Positions 1 through 7,895 are shown, counted from the first letter of the stretch. The stretch: 9,294 nucleotides of DNA from Syntrophomonadaceae bacterium (GCA_007126465.1 SLBE01000027.1:1-9294), one strand, 5' to 3'. Notes: generated by a model from the letters alone, not told the origin. Translations and numbers: made by a program.

Positions 1-41
1 AGCTTCTCGCTTTAACTTTTACAGGAAGGTGGTTTCTTGTT

Positions 42-2447
42 ATGCCTGATAAAGAAAAATTATCAGTACTGCCTTTAAGGGGGGTGCTGGTATTCCCCAA
101 TATGGTGTTACATCTTGATGTGGGAAGAGAAAAATCTGTCTCGGCCCTGGAAAGGTCAATGATGCAGGACAATCGGATCCTGCTTGTTACCCAAAAGGAT
201 GCAGGGGTAGATGAACCAAAACAGGATGAAATTTATGAAGTTGGTACTATTGCGCAGATCAAACAGATGATCAAGCTGCCCGGCGGAACAATCAGGGTTC
301 TGGTAGAAGGTTTGGACCGGGCAAAGGTTCTTAAGCTTATTACTGAAGAAATGTTTCTGGAAGCCGAAGTGGAAGTTGTTGAGGACAGCACCGAGGTAGA
401 CCCGCAGGTTGAAGCCAGGATGCGCAGCCTGCTTCACCAATTTGAACAGTACATAAAAGCAAGCCGAAAAGTTCCGCCTGAAACTTTAAATACTGTTTCA
501 GATATTGAAGAGCCCGGGCGTTTTGCCGATGTTATTGCGTCACACTTGACTATGGGTATTGAAAAACGCCAGGAAATATTAGAGGCACTTGATGTCAAGG
601 ATCGGCTGGAAAAGCTTAATGAAGAAATAGTAAAAGAGATAGAAATCCTTGAAATTGAAAAGAAAATCAACATGCGTGTCCGCAAGCAGATGGAAAAAAC
701 GCAAAAAGAGTACTACCTGCGTGAGCAGATGAAAGCTATTCAGGAGGAGCTCGGAGAAAAGGATGAACGGACAGCTGAAGCGGAAGAGTATCGTGAGAAA
801 TTGGCTGATACAGACCTGCCGGAAGAAGTGGAAGAAAAGGTTTTAAAGGAAATTGATCGTCTGGAGAAAATGCCGCCGCAAGCGGCAGAATTGACCGTAA
901 TCAGGAACTATATTGACTGGCTGCTCGGTTTACCCTGGAAAACTGAAACAGCAGATTGTCTTGACCTTGATCAAGCTGAAAAAATACTGGACGAAGATCA
1001 TTACGGGTTGGAGAAAGTAAAAGAAAGAATAATTGAGTTTTTGGCTGTCCGCCAGCTGGCAGAGAAACTGAAAGGTCCGATACTCTGCCTGGTCGGCCCA
1101 CCGGGTGTTGGTAAAACCTCGTTGGCCAAGTCGGTGGCCCGGGCCCTGGAACGTAATTTCGTCCGTATTTCATTAGGCGGGGTTCGCGATGAAGCTGAAA
1201 TCAGGGGACACCGAAGGACTTATGTAGGAGCGCTGCCAGGCCGGATCATTCAGGGCATGCGCCAGGCCGGATCAAAAAACCCTGTTTTCCTGATGGATGA
1301 AATAGATAAGATGGCTACAGATTTCAGGGGCGACCCATCCGCTGCCCTGCTTGAGGTGCTCGATCCTGAGCAGAACAGCAGTTTTAGTGATCACTATGTT
1401 GAGCTGGCCTATGATCTATCACAGGTGATGTTTATTACAACAGGTAATATCTCACAAAAGATACCACAGCCGCTGCTTGACAGGATGGAAGTAATCCAGA
1501 TACCCGGGTATACCGAAGAGGATAAAGTTCAGATTGCCATTAAATACCTGATACCAAAACAGTTAAAGGAACACGGCCTGCCTGACGAGAACCTGGTTAT
1601 TTCAGAAAATGCCATACGCCGGATCATCCGGGAGTATACCAGGGAAGCAGGTGTTCGTAACCTTGACCGCAGCATATCGGCTATCTGCCGGAAAGCTGCC
1701 AGGGAAGTTGCCAAGGATCGCAAAGCCAAAGTTAACGTTACCCGTCAGAATATCCAGAAATATATGGGTGTTCCGCGCTATCGTTATGGTGTTGCAGAAA
1801 AACAGGATGAGATAGGGGTGGCAACCGGTTTGGCCTGGACTGAAAGCGGTGGTGACCTGCTTTCAATCGAGGTTACCCAGCTCAAGGGAACAGGTAAAAT
1901 GACATTAACCGGTCAAATGGGTGATGTTATGCAGGAGTCAGCGAAGGCAGCAATGAGCTATATCCGTTCAAGGGCTGAATCACTTGGTCTCGAAAAGGAT
2001 TTTTATGAAAAAGTAGACATTCATATCCATGTTCCCGAAGGGGCGATTCCCAAGGATGGTCCTTCAGCCGGGATTGGCATGGCAACGGCACTCGTTTCCG
2101 CCCTGGCTAAGATGCCGGTTAGAAATGATGTTACCATGACTGGAGAAATAACTCTGCGCGGCCGGGTTTTGCCTGTGGGTGGAGTGAAGGAAAAAATGCT
2201 TGCCGCTCACCGGGCCGGAATAAAGTATATGCTGATGCCTGCTGAAAACCGCCGTGACTTGAGCGATATTCCTAAAAATGTGAAGCGAAAAGTTGAGGTT
2301 AAGATGGTGGAGCACATGGATGAAGTGCTGGAATATGCCCTGGTCAAGCCGGAAAGCAGCATGCCGGCTGAATCAGAGTCAAGAGAAGCAAAAGAAAACG
2401 ATCTGAACCTGCCGGAAGGAACCCAGGAAAGCCAGGTTCGGCACTAA
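42..2447 (+). CDS. lon: ATP-dependent protease Lon (LonA type)
   Basis: Cytoplasmic AAA+ serine protease that unfolds and degrades misfolded and short-lived regulatory proteins. The 801-residue product has the full LonA order: N-terminal substrate-binding domain (about 5-200), a charged helical region (about 200-260), an AAA+ module with Walker A GPPGVGKT (352-359) and Walker B VFLMDE (415-420), and a C-terminal protease domain. The catalytic dyad is visible: Ser675 in KDGPSAG and Lys718 in GGVKEK, 43 residues apart as in E. coli Lon (S679/K722). The start is supported by an AAGGTGG-like site 9 nt upstream of the ATG. The length slightly exceeds the usual 770-785 because of a polar, Glu/Ser-rich tail of about 30 residues. 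engB follows after 30 bp, so the two are probably co-transcribed. The upstream neighbour is outside the window. Confidence 0.98.
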   Translation: MPDKEKLSVLPLRGVLVFPNMVLHLDVGREKSVSALERSMMQDNRILLVTQKDAGVDEPKQDEIYEVGTIAQIKQMIKLPGGTIRVLVEGLDRAKVLKLITEEMFLEAEVEVVEDSTEVDPQVEARMRSLLHQFEQYIKASRKVPPETLNTVSDIEEPGRFADVIASHLTMGIEKRQEILEALDVKDRLEKLNEEIVKEIEILEIEKKINMRVRKQMEKTQKEYYLREQMKAIQEELGEKDERTAEAEEYREKLADTDLPEEVEEKVLKEIDRLEKMPPQAAELTVIRNYIDWLLGLPWKTETADCLDLDQAEKILDEDHYGLEKVKERIIEFLAVRQLAEKLKGPILCLVGPPGVGKTSLAKSVARALERNFVRISLGGVRDEAEIRGHRRTYVGALPGRIIQGMRQAGSKNPVFLMDEIDKMATDFRGDPSAALLEVLDPEQNSSFSDHYVELAYDLSQVMFITTGNISQKIPQPLLDRMEVIQIPGYTEEDKVQIAIKYLIPKQLKEHGLPDENLVISENAIRRIIREYTREAGVRNLDRSISAICRKAAREVAKDRKAKVNVTRQNIQKYMGVPRYRYGVAEKQDEIGVATGLAWTESGGDLLSIEVTQLKGTGKMTLTGQMGDVMQESAKAAMSYIRSRAESLGLEKDFYEKVDIHIHVPEGAIPKDGPSAGIGMATALVSALAKMPVRNDVTMTGEITLRGRVLPVGGVKEKMLAAHRAGIKYMLMPAENRRDLSDIPKNVKRKVEVKMVEHMDEVLEYALVKPESSMPAESESREAKENDLNLPEGTQESQVRH

Positions 2448-2477
2448 AAAATGTGCCCGTATTAAAGGGATGAAAAA

Positions 2478-3059
2478 ATGAAGGTTAAACAGGCTGAATT
2501 AAAGGCAGCTGCTTACAACATTGACGACTTTCCCCGCTGGGATTTGCCGGAAGTTTCATTTATCGGCCGCTCCAATGTTGGAAAATCATCACTGCTTAAC
2601 ACCCTGATCGGTCGTAAAAACTTAGCCCGCACCAGTTCCACGCCGGGTAAAACCCGTGGGCTCTACTTTTACCTTTTAAATGAGAAGCTTTGTTTTGTTG
2701 ATCTGCCCGGCTACGGGTACGCAAAAGTTTCCAAGAAAGAAAGACAGCGCTGGGCGCCGATCATCGAAGAATATCTTGGCAGCCGGGTTAATTTGCGCGG
2801 CTGCCTTCATTTAATTGACAGTCGACATGAACCTACCGAAGATGATAGGGCAATGTCAGAATGGCTGCGCGCTCATACTATAAATACAATTACTATTGCT
2901 ACAAAAGCCGACAAAATGTCCCGTGGAGCCCTGATCAAGCAGCTTTCTTTAATCCGAAAAGGGCTCGGTTTTTTTGAAGATGACTTGCTGCTGCCCTTTT
3001 CCGCAAAAACCGGTGCCGGTAAAGACGAGATCTGGAAGGCAATTAAGGATATAGTTTAA
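2478..3059 (+). CDS. engB: Ribosome biogenesis GTP-binding protein EngB/YsxC
   Basis: Small TRAFAC-class GTPase (YihA/YsxC/EngB family) that binds the 50S precursor and helps late large-subunit assembly; usually essential. The 193-residue product is normal for the family and shows all G motifs: G1 GRSNVGKS (30-37), the switch I threonine in TSSTPGKT (51-58), G3 DLPG (74-77) followed by the family signature YGYA, G4 TKADK (140-144) and G5 SAK (173-175). The ATG is preceded by AAAGGGA with about 7 nt spacing. It lies 30 bp after lon and 16 bp before the activase gene. The lon-ysxC adjacency is a known Bacillota arrangement, which supports both the assignment and a shared transcript. Nothing is unusual about the protein. 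Confidence 0.96.
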   Translation: MKVKQAELKAAAYNIDDFPRWDLPEVSFIGRSNVGKSSLLNTLIGRKNLARTSSTPGKTRGLYFYLLNEKLCFVDLPGYGYAKVSKKERQRWAPIIEEYLGSRVNLRGCLHLIDSRHEPTEDDRAMSEWLRAHTINTITIATKADKMSRGALIKQLSLIRKGLGFFEDDLLLPFSAKTGAGKDEIWKAIKDIV

Positions 3060-3075
3060 TTGGGAGGTTTTATTA

Positions 3076-3852
3076 GTGCCAGTAGCTGGTATCGATGTCG
3101 GATCTTTAACAGCAGAAGTGGTAATTTTAGACCAGGGCAAAATAGTCCATTATGTTATCATGCCAACCGGCTACAATAGTAAAACAGCTGCAGAAAAAGC
3201 CATGGATACTGCTCTTGAGGCAGCTTCCTTAAAGCGTTCTGACCTGGATTATATTGTTGCGACAGGTTACGGTCGGGTAAGTATTGACTTTGCCAACAAG
3301 AGGGTAACAGAGATAACCTGCCATGGGCGCGGGGCTTATAATCTTAATCCCCATGTGCGAACGGTAATCGATATCGGTGGGCAGGATAGCAAAGTAATCT
3401 GCCTTAACGAGCGTGGCAAAGTGCTTGATTTTACCATGAATGACAAGTGTGCTGCCGGTACCGGCCGTTTCCTCGAGGTTATGGCCCAGGCGCTTGAAGT
3501 GGAGTTGGACGGGTTATCTGATTTAAGTGACCAGGCAGAAAATACAGTTTCTATCAGCAGTATGTGTACTGTATTTGCCGAGTCGGAGGTTGTTTCATTG
3601 ATAGCAAGGGGTTTACCCCGTGAAGATATTGCCCGTGGTTTACACCAGGCTATAGCTGACCGGACAGCAGGAATGGTCAACCGTGTCGGCCTGCAGGAGT
3701 CTGTTATGATTACCGGCGGGGTTGCCAGGAACAGGGCAGTAGTTAAAGCTTTAAATGAAAAGTTAAAAACTAAAATTATTGTCCCCGAAGAGCCGCAAAT
3801 TGCCGGGGCCCTGGGAGCCGCTTTACTGGCCGAAGAGGAAATAACTGTCTAA
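3076..3852 (+). CDS. 2-hydroxyacyl-CoA dehydratase activase (HgdC/BcrA/BadF family ATPase)
   Basis: ASKHA-fold ATPase of the acyl-CoA dehydratase activase family. Homodimeric members hold one [4Fe-4S] cluster and use ATP hydrolysis to push one low-potential electron into a 2-hydroxyacyl-CoA dehydratase (or benzoyl-CoA reductase). The 258-residue protein shows phosphate-1 motif GIDVGS (5-10), phosphate-2 DIGGQDSK (99-106), a later TGGVA nucleotide motif, and the two cluster cysteines Cys125 (NDKCAAGTGRF) and Cys164 (SSMCTVFAES), 39 apart as in HgdC (C127/C166). The start is GTG, with a strong GGGAGG 8 nt upstream. It begins 16 bp after engB, so it is probably the last gene of the lon-engB transcript. 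No dehydratase alpha or beta subunit is visible, so the electron acceptor is unknown. The family call is firm; the substrate is not assignable. Confidence 0.92.
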   Translation: MPVAGIDVGSLTAEVVILDQGKIVHYVIMPTGYNSKTAAEKAMDTALEAASLKRSDLDYIVATGYGRVSIDFANKRVTEITCHGRGAYNLNPHVRTVIDIGGQDSKVICLNERGKVLDFTMNDKCAAGTGRFLEVMAQALEVELDGLSDLSDQAENTVSISSMCTVFAESEVVSLIARGLPREDIARGLHQAIADRTAGMVNRVGLQESVMITGGVARNRAVVKALNEKLKTKIIVPEEPQIAGALGAALLAEEEITV

Positions 3853-3906
3853 AAAGCAATGGTAATTTGCTTCTATACTGGCAGTAGAAACATCTATCAT
3901 AAAGGT

Positions 3907-3935
3907 TTGAATTAATTCTTAAACAGGATTATTAT
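3907..3935 (+). promoter_or_regulatory. Putative sigma-A promoter of fba
   Basis: TTGAAT (3907-3912), a 17-bp spacer and TATTAT (3930-3935) give a good housekeeping-type promoter. It lies in the 117-bp AT-rich gap between the activase gene and the aldolase start. Transcription would begin near 3942, leaving a leader of about 28 nt. This suggests fba is expressed independently of the lon run. It is a sequence match only. Confidence 0.5.
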
Positions 3936-3954
3936 AGAGTTACAATTATAAGAT

Positions 3955-3960
3955 AAGGGG
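3955..3960 (+). promoter_or_regulatory. Ribosome binding site that sets the fba start
   Basis: AAGGGG ends directly against an ATG at 3961 and sits 9 nt before a second in-frame ATG at 3970. Only the second has workable spacing, so translation is placed at 3970. The resulting N-terminus, MPIVTSKEMF, also matches the usual start of the family. Confidence 0.75.
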
Positions 3961-3969
3961 ATGAGAACT

Positions 3970-4899
3970 ATGCCAATTGTTACTTCGAAAGAAATGTTTG
4001 AAAAGGCTTATGCCGGCGGGTACGCGATTGGGGCGTTCAATGTCAACAACATGGAGATCATTCAGGGTATCAGCGAAGCAGCAAAAGAAGTTGATAGTCC
4101 GTTAATCTTACAGGTTTCTGCTGGAGCGAGAAAGTATGCTAATCACACCTACCTGATGAAGCTGATCGAAGCTGCCGAAATAGAAACTGGTCTGCCCATA
4201 TGTGTTCATCTCGATCACGGCGACTCTTTTGAACTTTGCAAATCCTGTATTGATGGCGGCTTTACTTCTGTTATGATTGACGGTTCTCACCTGTCTTTAG
4301 AAGAAAATATTGCCCTGACCAAAAAGGTGGTCGATTACGCCCATGAGAGAGGTGTTGTGGTTGAAGGAGAACTGGGGCGCCTTTCCGGAATCGAAGACGC
4401 AATAAATGTTTCAGAGGAGGATGCAGCCTTCACAAAACCTGCAGAGGTCGAAGAATTTGTAACCAAAACCGGGGTTGATTCCCTGGCCATTGCGATCGGG
4501 ACCAGTCATGGTGCTTACAAGTTCAAAGATCAACCGCGCCTGAGATTTGATATCCTGGAAGATGTTCAGCAAAGATTACCGCAATTTCCGATCGTACTGC
4601 ATGGTGCTTCATCTGTGCTTACCGAGTATGTTGAGATGATTAACCGCTATGGCGGAAGCATGCCCGGAGCGAAAGGTGTACCTGAAGAAATGCTTAGAAA
4701 AGCAGCAGAAATGGCTGTCTGTAAAGTTAACATCGATTCAGATCTGAGGCTGGCGATGACCGCAACAATCAGAAAACATCACGCAGAGAACCCCGGGGAG
4801 TTTGACCCTCGCAAATACCTTGGGCCAGCCAGGGCCGCAATTAAAGAGGTTGTAAAACATAAGATTGTTAATGTTCTCGGCTGTGATGGGAAAATTTAA
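3970..4899 (+). CDS. fba: Class II fructose-1,6-bisphosphate aldolase
   Basis: Zinc-dependent aldolase of glycolysis and gluconeogenesis that reversibly splits fructose-1,6-bisphosphate into dihydroxyacetone phosphate and glyceraldehyde-3-phosphate in the cytoplasm. The 309-residue TIM-barrel protein has the class II signature HLDHGDS (80-86), with catalytic Asp82 and zinc ligand His83, and zinc histidines His180 (IGTSHGAYK) and His211 (VLHGASS). It also has Glu134 in GELG and the phosphate-binding NIDSDLR segment. An ATG 9 nt upstream (3961) is in frame but too close to the ribosome binding site. It has a plausible promoter of its own and a candidate terminator after it, so it is probably a single-gene unit. 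Related class II subgroups (tagatose- or ketose-bisphosphate aldolases) share this fold; fructose-bisphosphate is the most likely substrate but is not proven by sequence. Confidence 0.93.
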   Translation: MPIVTSKEMFEKAYAGGYAIGAFNVNNMEIIQGISEAAKEVDSPLILQVSAGARKYANHTYLMKLIEAAEIETGLPICVHLDHGDSFELCKSCIDGGFTSVMIDGSHLSLEENIALTKKVVDYAHERGVVVEGELGRLSGIEDAINVSEEDAAFTKPAEVEEFVTKTGVDSLAIAIGTSHGAYKFKDQPRLRFDILEDVQQRLPQFPIVLHGASSVLTEYVEMINRYGGSMPGAKGVPEEMLRKAAEMAVCKVNIDSDLRLAMTATIRKHHAENPGEFDPRKYLGPARAAIKEVVKHKIVNVLGCDGKI

Positions 4900-4966
4900 T
4901 ACTATCAAGTAAACAATTGTGATTAACATCTTTACAAGCTCTGGCAGTAAAGAGGATTACACTGTT

Positions 4967-5000
4967 GCCTGGATCAAAACAGATAACCAGGCTATGTTTT
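4967..5000 (+). terminator. Candidate intrinsic terminator after fba
   Basis: Inverted repeat GCCTGG (4967-4972) and CCAGGC (4987-4992), with a further ATC/GAT pairing inside the loop across a 2-nt bulge, followed after TATG by TTTT. It lies 67 bp beyond the fba stop. The T-tract is short, so termination may be partial. Confidence 0.5.
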
Positions 5001-5079
5001 AATGACTCTGGGTGAGTAGTTTTAAGGTATATAAATCAGCAATGTTTTGATCTTTATATTTAAACCGGGAGGATTACTT

Positions 5080-6330
5080 ATGAAACTGGCATACGGAGAG
5101 CAAGAGCTCAGTTTGGAGCTGCCTGAAGATGTGCCCTCTATGCTGCTCCAGCCTAATCCGGTTCAACCTATTTCTGGCCCTGAAATAGCACTGCAGGAAG
5201 CCCTGCGCGATCCGATTGCTTCTCCCCCTTTACGGAAACTGGTTCAGGCGGGTGAAAGCATTTGTTTGCTGGTTAATGATTCAACAAGGCTTGCCCGTAG
5301 TGAGTTTTTCCTTCCCTTCCTGATTGACGAGTTAAAAGAAGCCGGCATTAAAAAAGAAGACATCTTCATAGTATTTACAAACGGCACTCACCGGCCAATG
5401 GATAAAAAGGAAATGGAAAACCTGGTTGGTCATGATGTTGCTAATAATATAGCTATGTTTAATCATGACAGCAAAAATGAAAAAGAGCTGGTTTACCTGG
5501 GGGAAACTTCATTTAAGACCCCTGTATATGTAAATAAAAAAGTGTTAGAGGCAGATAGGCGCATTTTAACTGGTAGCGTTGTTCATCACTTTTTTGCCGG
5601 GTTTGGTGGCGGACGCAAGGCACTGATGCCCGGTGTGGCCGGGTTTGAAACTATCCGTAAAAACCACAGCCTGCTTTTAGAGGAAGGTGCGGAAAGTGGA
5701 AAACTTGAAGGCAACCCTGTTCATGAAGACTTGCTTGAAGCAGCACCTATGGTTGGCTGCGATTTTCTTTTAAATACCGTGCTGAATGAAAAGAAGCAAA
5801 TACTGGGTATTTTTGCCGGGGATATGATAAAAGCTCATTTGAAGGCCTGCGACCTGGTGCAAAAAGCAAATGGGGTAGAATTGGAACAATTGGCTGATCT
5901 AGTTATTGCCTCCTGCGGGGGTTACCCTAAAGATATTAACGTTTACCAGGCTCATAAAACACTGGATAATTGTATAAGAGCGATGAAACCAGGAGGCAAG
6001 ATGATTTTACTGGCAGAATGTCCTGAAGGAATTGGTTCTGCCGCCTACGAGGAGTGGGCAACCCGCTACAGGAAGGTCGAAGAAGTAGAAGCAGCCCTGC
6101 GCAAAAATTTTATGCTCGGTGGGCACAAAGCTTATACTGTCGCCAGGTTGCTCCAGCGTGGGGATGTTTACCTTGTATCAGCGTTGCGGCCTGACACAGC
6201 TAAAATGCTCGGGTTTATTCCTGCCCGATCTCTTCAGGAAGCAGTTCGTGAAATATATGGGGATAATCAGGAGCAGTTTACTTACATAATACCTCAGGGT
6301 TCGATAACATTCCCCCTAATCTCTGATTAA
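5080..6330 (+). CDS. larA: Nickel-dependent lactate racemase family protein (LarA homologue)
   Basis: LarA-superfamily enzyme; characterised members use a nickel-pincer nucleotide (NPN) cofactor to racemise or epimerise 2-hydroxyacids by hydride transfer. The 416-residue product keeps the cofactor and catalytic residues: His104 (GTHRP), His170 (VVHHFFAGF), Lys180 (GGGRK, the NPN attachment lysine) and His196 (RKNHS). These have the same relative spacing as H108, H174, K184 and H200 of Lactiplantibacillus plantarum LarA. NDSTR (66-70) and YQ..K (289-293) match the substrate-binding region. The start is the ATG 7 nt after GGGAGGA; a TTG 33 nt upstream is in frame but has no ribosome binding site. 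No larB, larC or larE is nearby, so NPN must come from elsewhere in the genome. The 3' end overlaps bioY by 15 bp on the opposite strand. Substrate is uncertain: LarA homologues also act on other 2-hydroxyacids or sugars. Confidence 0.85.
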   Translation: MKLAYGEQELSLELPEDVPSMLLQPNPVQPISGPEIALQEALRDPIASPPLRKLVQAGESICLLVNDSTRLARSEFFLPFLIDELKEAGIKKEDIFIVFTNGTHRPMDKKEMENLVGHDVANNIAMFNHDSKNEKELVYLGETSFKTPVYVNKKVLEADRRILTGSVVHHFFAGFGGGRKALMPGVAGFETIRKNHSLLLEEGAESGKLEGNPVHEDLLEAAPMVGCDFLLNTVLNEKKQILGIFAGDMIKAHLKACDLVQKANGVELEQLADLVIASCGGYPKDINVYQAHKTLDNCIRAMKPGGKMILLAECPEGIGSAAYEEWATRYRKVEEVEAALRKNFMLGGHKAYTVARLLQRGDVYLVSALRPDTAKMLGFIPARSLQEAVREIYGDNQEQFTYIIPQGSITFPLISD

Positions 6331-6906
6331 ATGGCCTAACTTATTTCTTTCCAAACTTTTGTAAATCTGCAGGCCCAGGAATACTGCGAGGCCTGCTTTT
6401 ATTAAATCTGCTGCTAAAAATGGAAGCACCCCGATCAAAAAGGCCTGCAGCGGGGTATAGCCCATGATTAGCGCTAATTGTAAACTTCCACAAAAATAAA
6501 TGACAGCCATTGCTGTTATCGCACCCAGCGCTGCTTTTTGAATTGAATACCCCGGGTTGCTGTTTGATATAATCGATGCCATGTAAACTGCAGGCAAAAA
6601 TCCCCACAGGTATCCACCTGTTGGTCCGGTAATCATGTAAATACCGCCACGGGCCATTGAAAAAACCGGTGCGCCGGCTGCCCCAAGCAGCAGGTAAGCT
6701 AAAACAGAGATGATTGCAGTTCTTTTATCCAGTAAAAGTGCTGCCAGAATAATACCGATAGTCTGGCCTGTTACCGGAACGGGGCTAAATGGCAGCGGCA
6801 CTGCGAACTGGGCTAAAATAGCAATAAGTGCAGTGAAAATAGCGCTGATAGTTAACCTGGCAGTAAGGCTGTGAGGTTTTGATCTTTTCTTATATGAGTT
6901 CTCCAT
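6316..6906 (-). CDS. bioY: Biotin transporter substrate-binding subunit BioY
   Basis: Membrane S-component of an ECF-type biotin importer. The product is 196 residues and very hydrophobic, with about six predicted membrane segments after a basic N-terminus. Family motifs include PVTGQT (44-49), ARGG followed by TGPTGGYLWGF (93-103), and the C-terminal PFLAADLIK (162-170). The ATG at 6906 lies within the end of birA (17-bp overlap) and lacks a clear ribosome binding site, so translation is probably coupled to birA. An in-frame ATG at 6957 would add 17 non-hydrophobic residues and is less likely. The ECF energising subunits (EcfA, EcfA', EcfT) are not here; BioY can use a shared module encoded elsewhere. 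No biotin synthesis genes are present, so the locus looks like scavenging. The stop lies inside the end of the convergent larA gene. Confidence 0.93.
   Translation of the reverse strand: MENSYKKRSKPHSLTARLTISAIFTALIAILAQFAVPLPFSPVPVTGQTIGIILAALLLDKRTAIISVLAYLLLGAAGAPVFSMARGGIYMITGPTGGYLWGFLPAVYMASIISNSNPGYSIQKAALGAITAMAVIYFCGSLQLALIMGYTPLQAFLIGVLPFLAADLIKAGLAVFLGLQIYKSLERNKLGHLIRD
6369..6400 (+). terminator. Candidate larA terminator embedded in bioY
   Basis: A perfect 7-bp stem, GCAGGCC (6369-6375) and GGCCTGC (6390-6396), with a 14-nt loop, is followed at once by TTTTATT. It sits 39 bp past the larA stop. On the minus strand the same hairpin lacks a T-tract, so it should act only on plus-strand transcripts. 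It lies wholly within the codons for the BioY C-terminal region (around residues 170-178), so the bioY sequence here may be doing double duty. Confidence 0.6.
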
Positions 6907-7840
6907 AGTTAATGGTGTGGATTTCGCCCCTGTTGTCCTGGATTTGCAGCGAACCATCCAGGGTTATATGCAGGGCTTTACCCTGTAAGATGCCTCCCTG
7001 CCAGCTCAGAGTTACTACGCGCCCCAGGGTGCTATTATGTTCTTTCCAGGGCAGGTAAAAAGGTGTGAAGCCTTCTGTAAAGAATAAATTAAACCCCCTG
7101 ACCATGCTGTCACGAATTTTTAACAGTAAGTCTGTCCGGTTATAATATTGATTATCCTCAAGGTAGAGGGAGGTGGCAATTTTTCTTAAATTTTTTGGAA
7201 AATCTTCTAACTGCTGGTTAACATTTAAACCTACGCCGACTATCAAATATTCAACCTGATCGAGTTCTCCTTTTAGCTCAGTTAAAATCCCGCCAACCTT
7301 TTTTCCCCTAAGTAAAAGATCATTGGGCCACTTAATCTTTACAGGCAGTTCATAATAATTATTAAAAATATTGGCCATGATAGCTGAGGTCACCAGGGTT
7401 ACAGGAGCAGCCTGCGATGGGCTGAGTTCATAGGGCCGAAGAATGATGGAAAACCACAGGCCGCTTGATTTGGGTGAGAACCATTCACGCCCCCGCCTGC
7501 CACGGCCCTGAATTTGCTGTTCAGCAACTACGATGCTGTAGTTTGGAACACCCTCTTCTGCTAATTTGCGGGCAGTTGTATTAGTAGAGTCCAGTGACTG
7601 GTAATAGTAAATGCCGCTGCCCTCCAGTTCCTTAGCATCAAGTTGGACCGGTTCGCGGATTAAACGGTATCCCTGCCTGGGAATTGCATCAATTGAATAG
7701 CCTTTCTGCCGTAGCTCGCGAATATGTTTCCACACGGCAGCCCTGCTGATATTCAGGCCTTGACTTAAGCGGTCACCCGATAAGTAGCATTCCCGGTTTT
7801 TGCGCAGCTCATTTAAAATTATTTCTTTACTTTCAGACAA
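6890..7840 (-). CDS. birA: Bifunctional biotin--[acetyl-CoA carboxylase] ligase / biotin operon repressor BirA
   Basis: Activates biotin to biotinyl-5'-AMP and attaches it to the biotin carrier protein of carboxylases; the N-terminal domain makes it a biotin-responsive repressor. The 316-residue product has a winged helix-turn-helix (about 5-62, including SRAAVWKHIRELR), then the ligase domain with the adenylate-binding loop GRGRRGREW (112-120), KWPND (170-174) and KKVGGIL (180-186), and a C-terminal SH3-like domain (about 270-316). The start is TTG, chosen because TGAGGT lies 6 nt upstream; the nearby upstream ATG runs straight into a stop. bioY overlaps its last 17 bp, giving a birA-bioY operon. 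A canonical promoter and a BirA-box-like repeat lie upstream, consistent with autoregulation. The HTH domain distinguishes it from ligase-only forms. Confidence 0.95.
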   Translation of the reverse strand: MSESKEIILNELRKNRECYLSGDRLSQGLNISRAAVWKHIRELRQKGYSIDAIPRQGYRLIREPVQLDAKELEGSGIYYYQSLDSTNTTARKLAEEGVPNYSIVVAEQQIQGRGRRGREWFSPKSSGLWFSIILRPYELSPSQAAPVTLVTSAIMANIFNNYYELPVKIKWPNDLLLRGKKVGGILTELKGELDQVEYLIVGVGLNVNQQLEDFPKNLRKIATSLYLEDNQYYNRTDLLLKIRDSMVRGFNLFFTEGFTPFYLPWKEHNSTLGRVVTLSWQGGILQGKALHITLDGSLQIQDNRGEIHTINYGELI

Positions 7841-7846
7841 GGGTAG

Positions 7847-7852
7847 ACCTCA
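7847..7852 (-). promoter_or_regulatory. Ribosome binding site for the birA TTG start
   Basis: On the minus strand TGAGGT is followed by 6 nt and then TTG at 7840. No in-frame ATG gives a longer or better-placed reading frame, so this site decides the unusual start codon. Confidence 0.7.
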
Positions 7853-7895
7853 CATTTTCTAATAATTTCTTATTTCCCATAAGTAAAGCATAGTG

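Noticed and set aside
1..41. End of an upstream gene (for example clpX, often next to lon)
   Set aside because: Only four codons before a TAA (13-15) are visible in one frame, too little to identify anything.
3854..3872. Hairpin AAGCAA/TTGCTT just after the activase stop, as a terminator
   Set aside because: The stem is short and AT-rich and no T-tract follows it, so it does not meet the pattern of an intrinsic terminator.
5001..5079. Promoter for larA around TATAAA (5030-5035)
   Set aside because: A -10-like sequence exists, but no acceptable -35 box lies 16-18 bp upstream, so no promoter was called.
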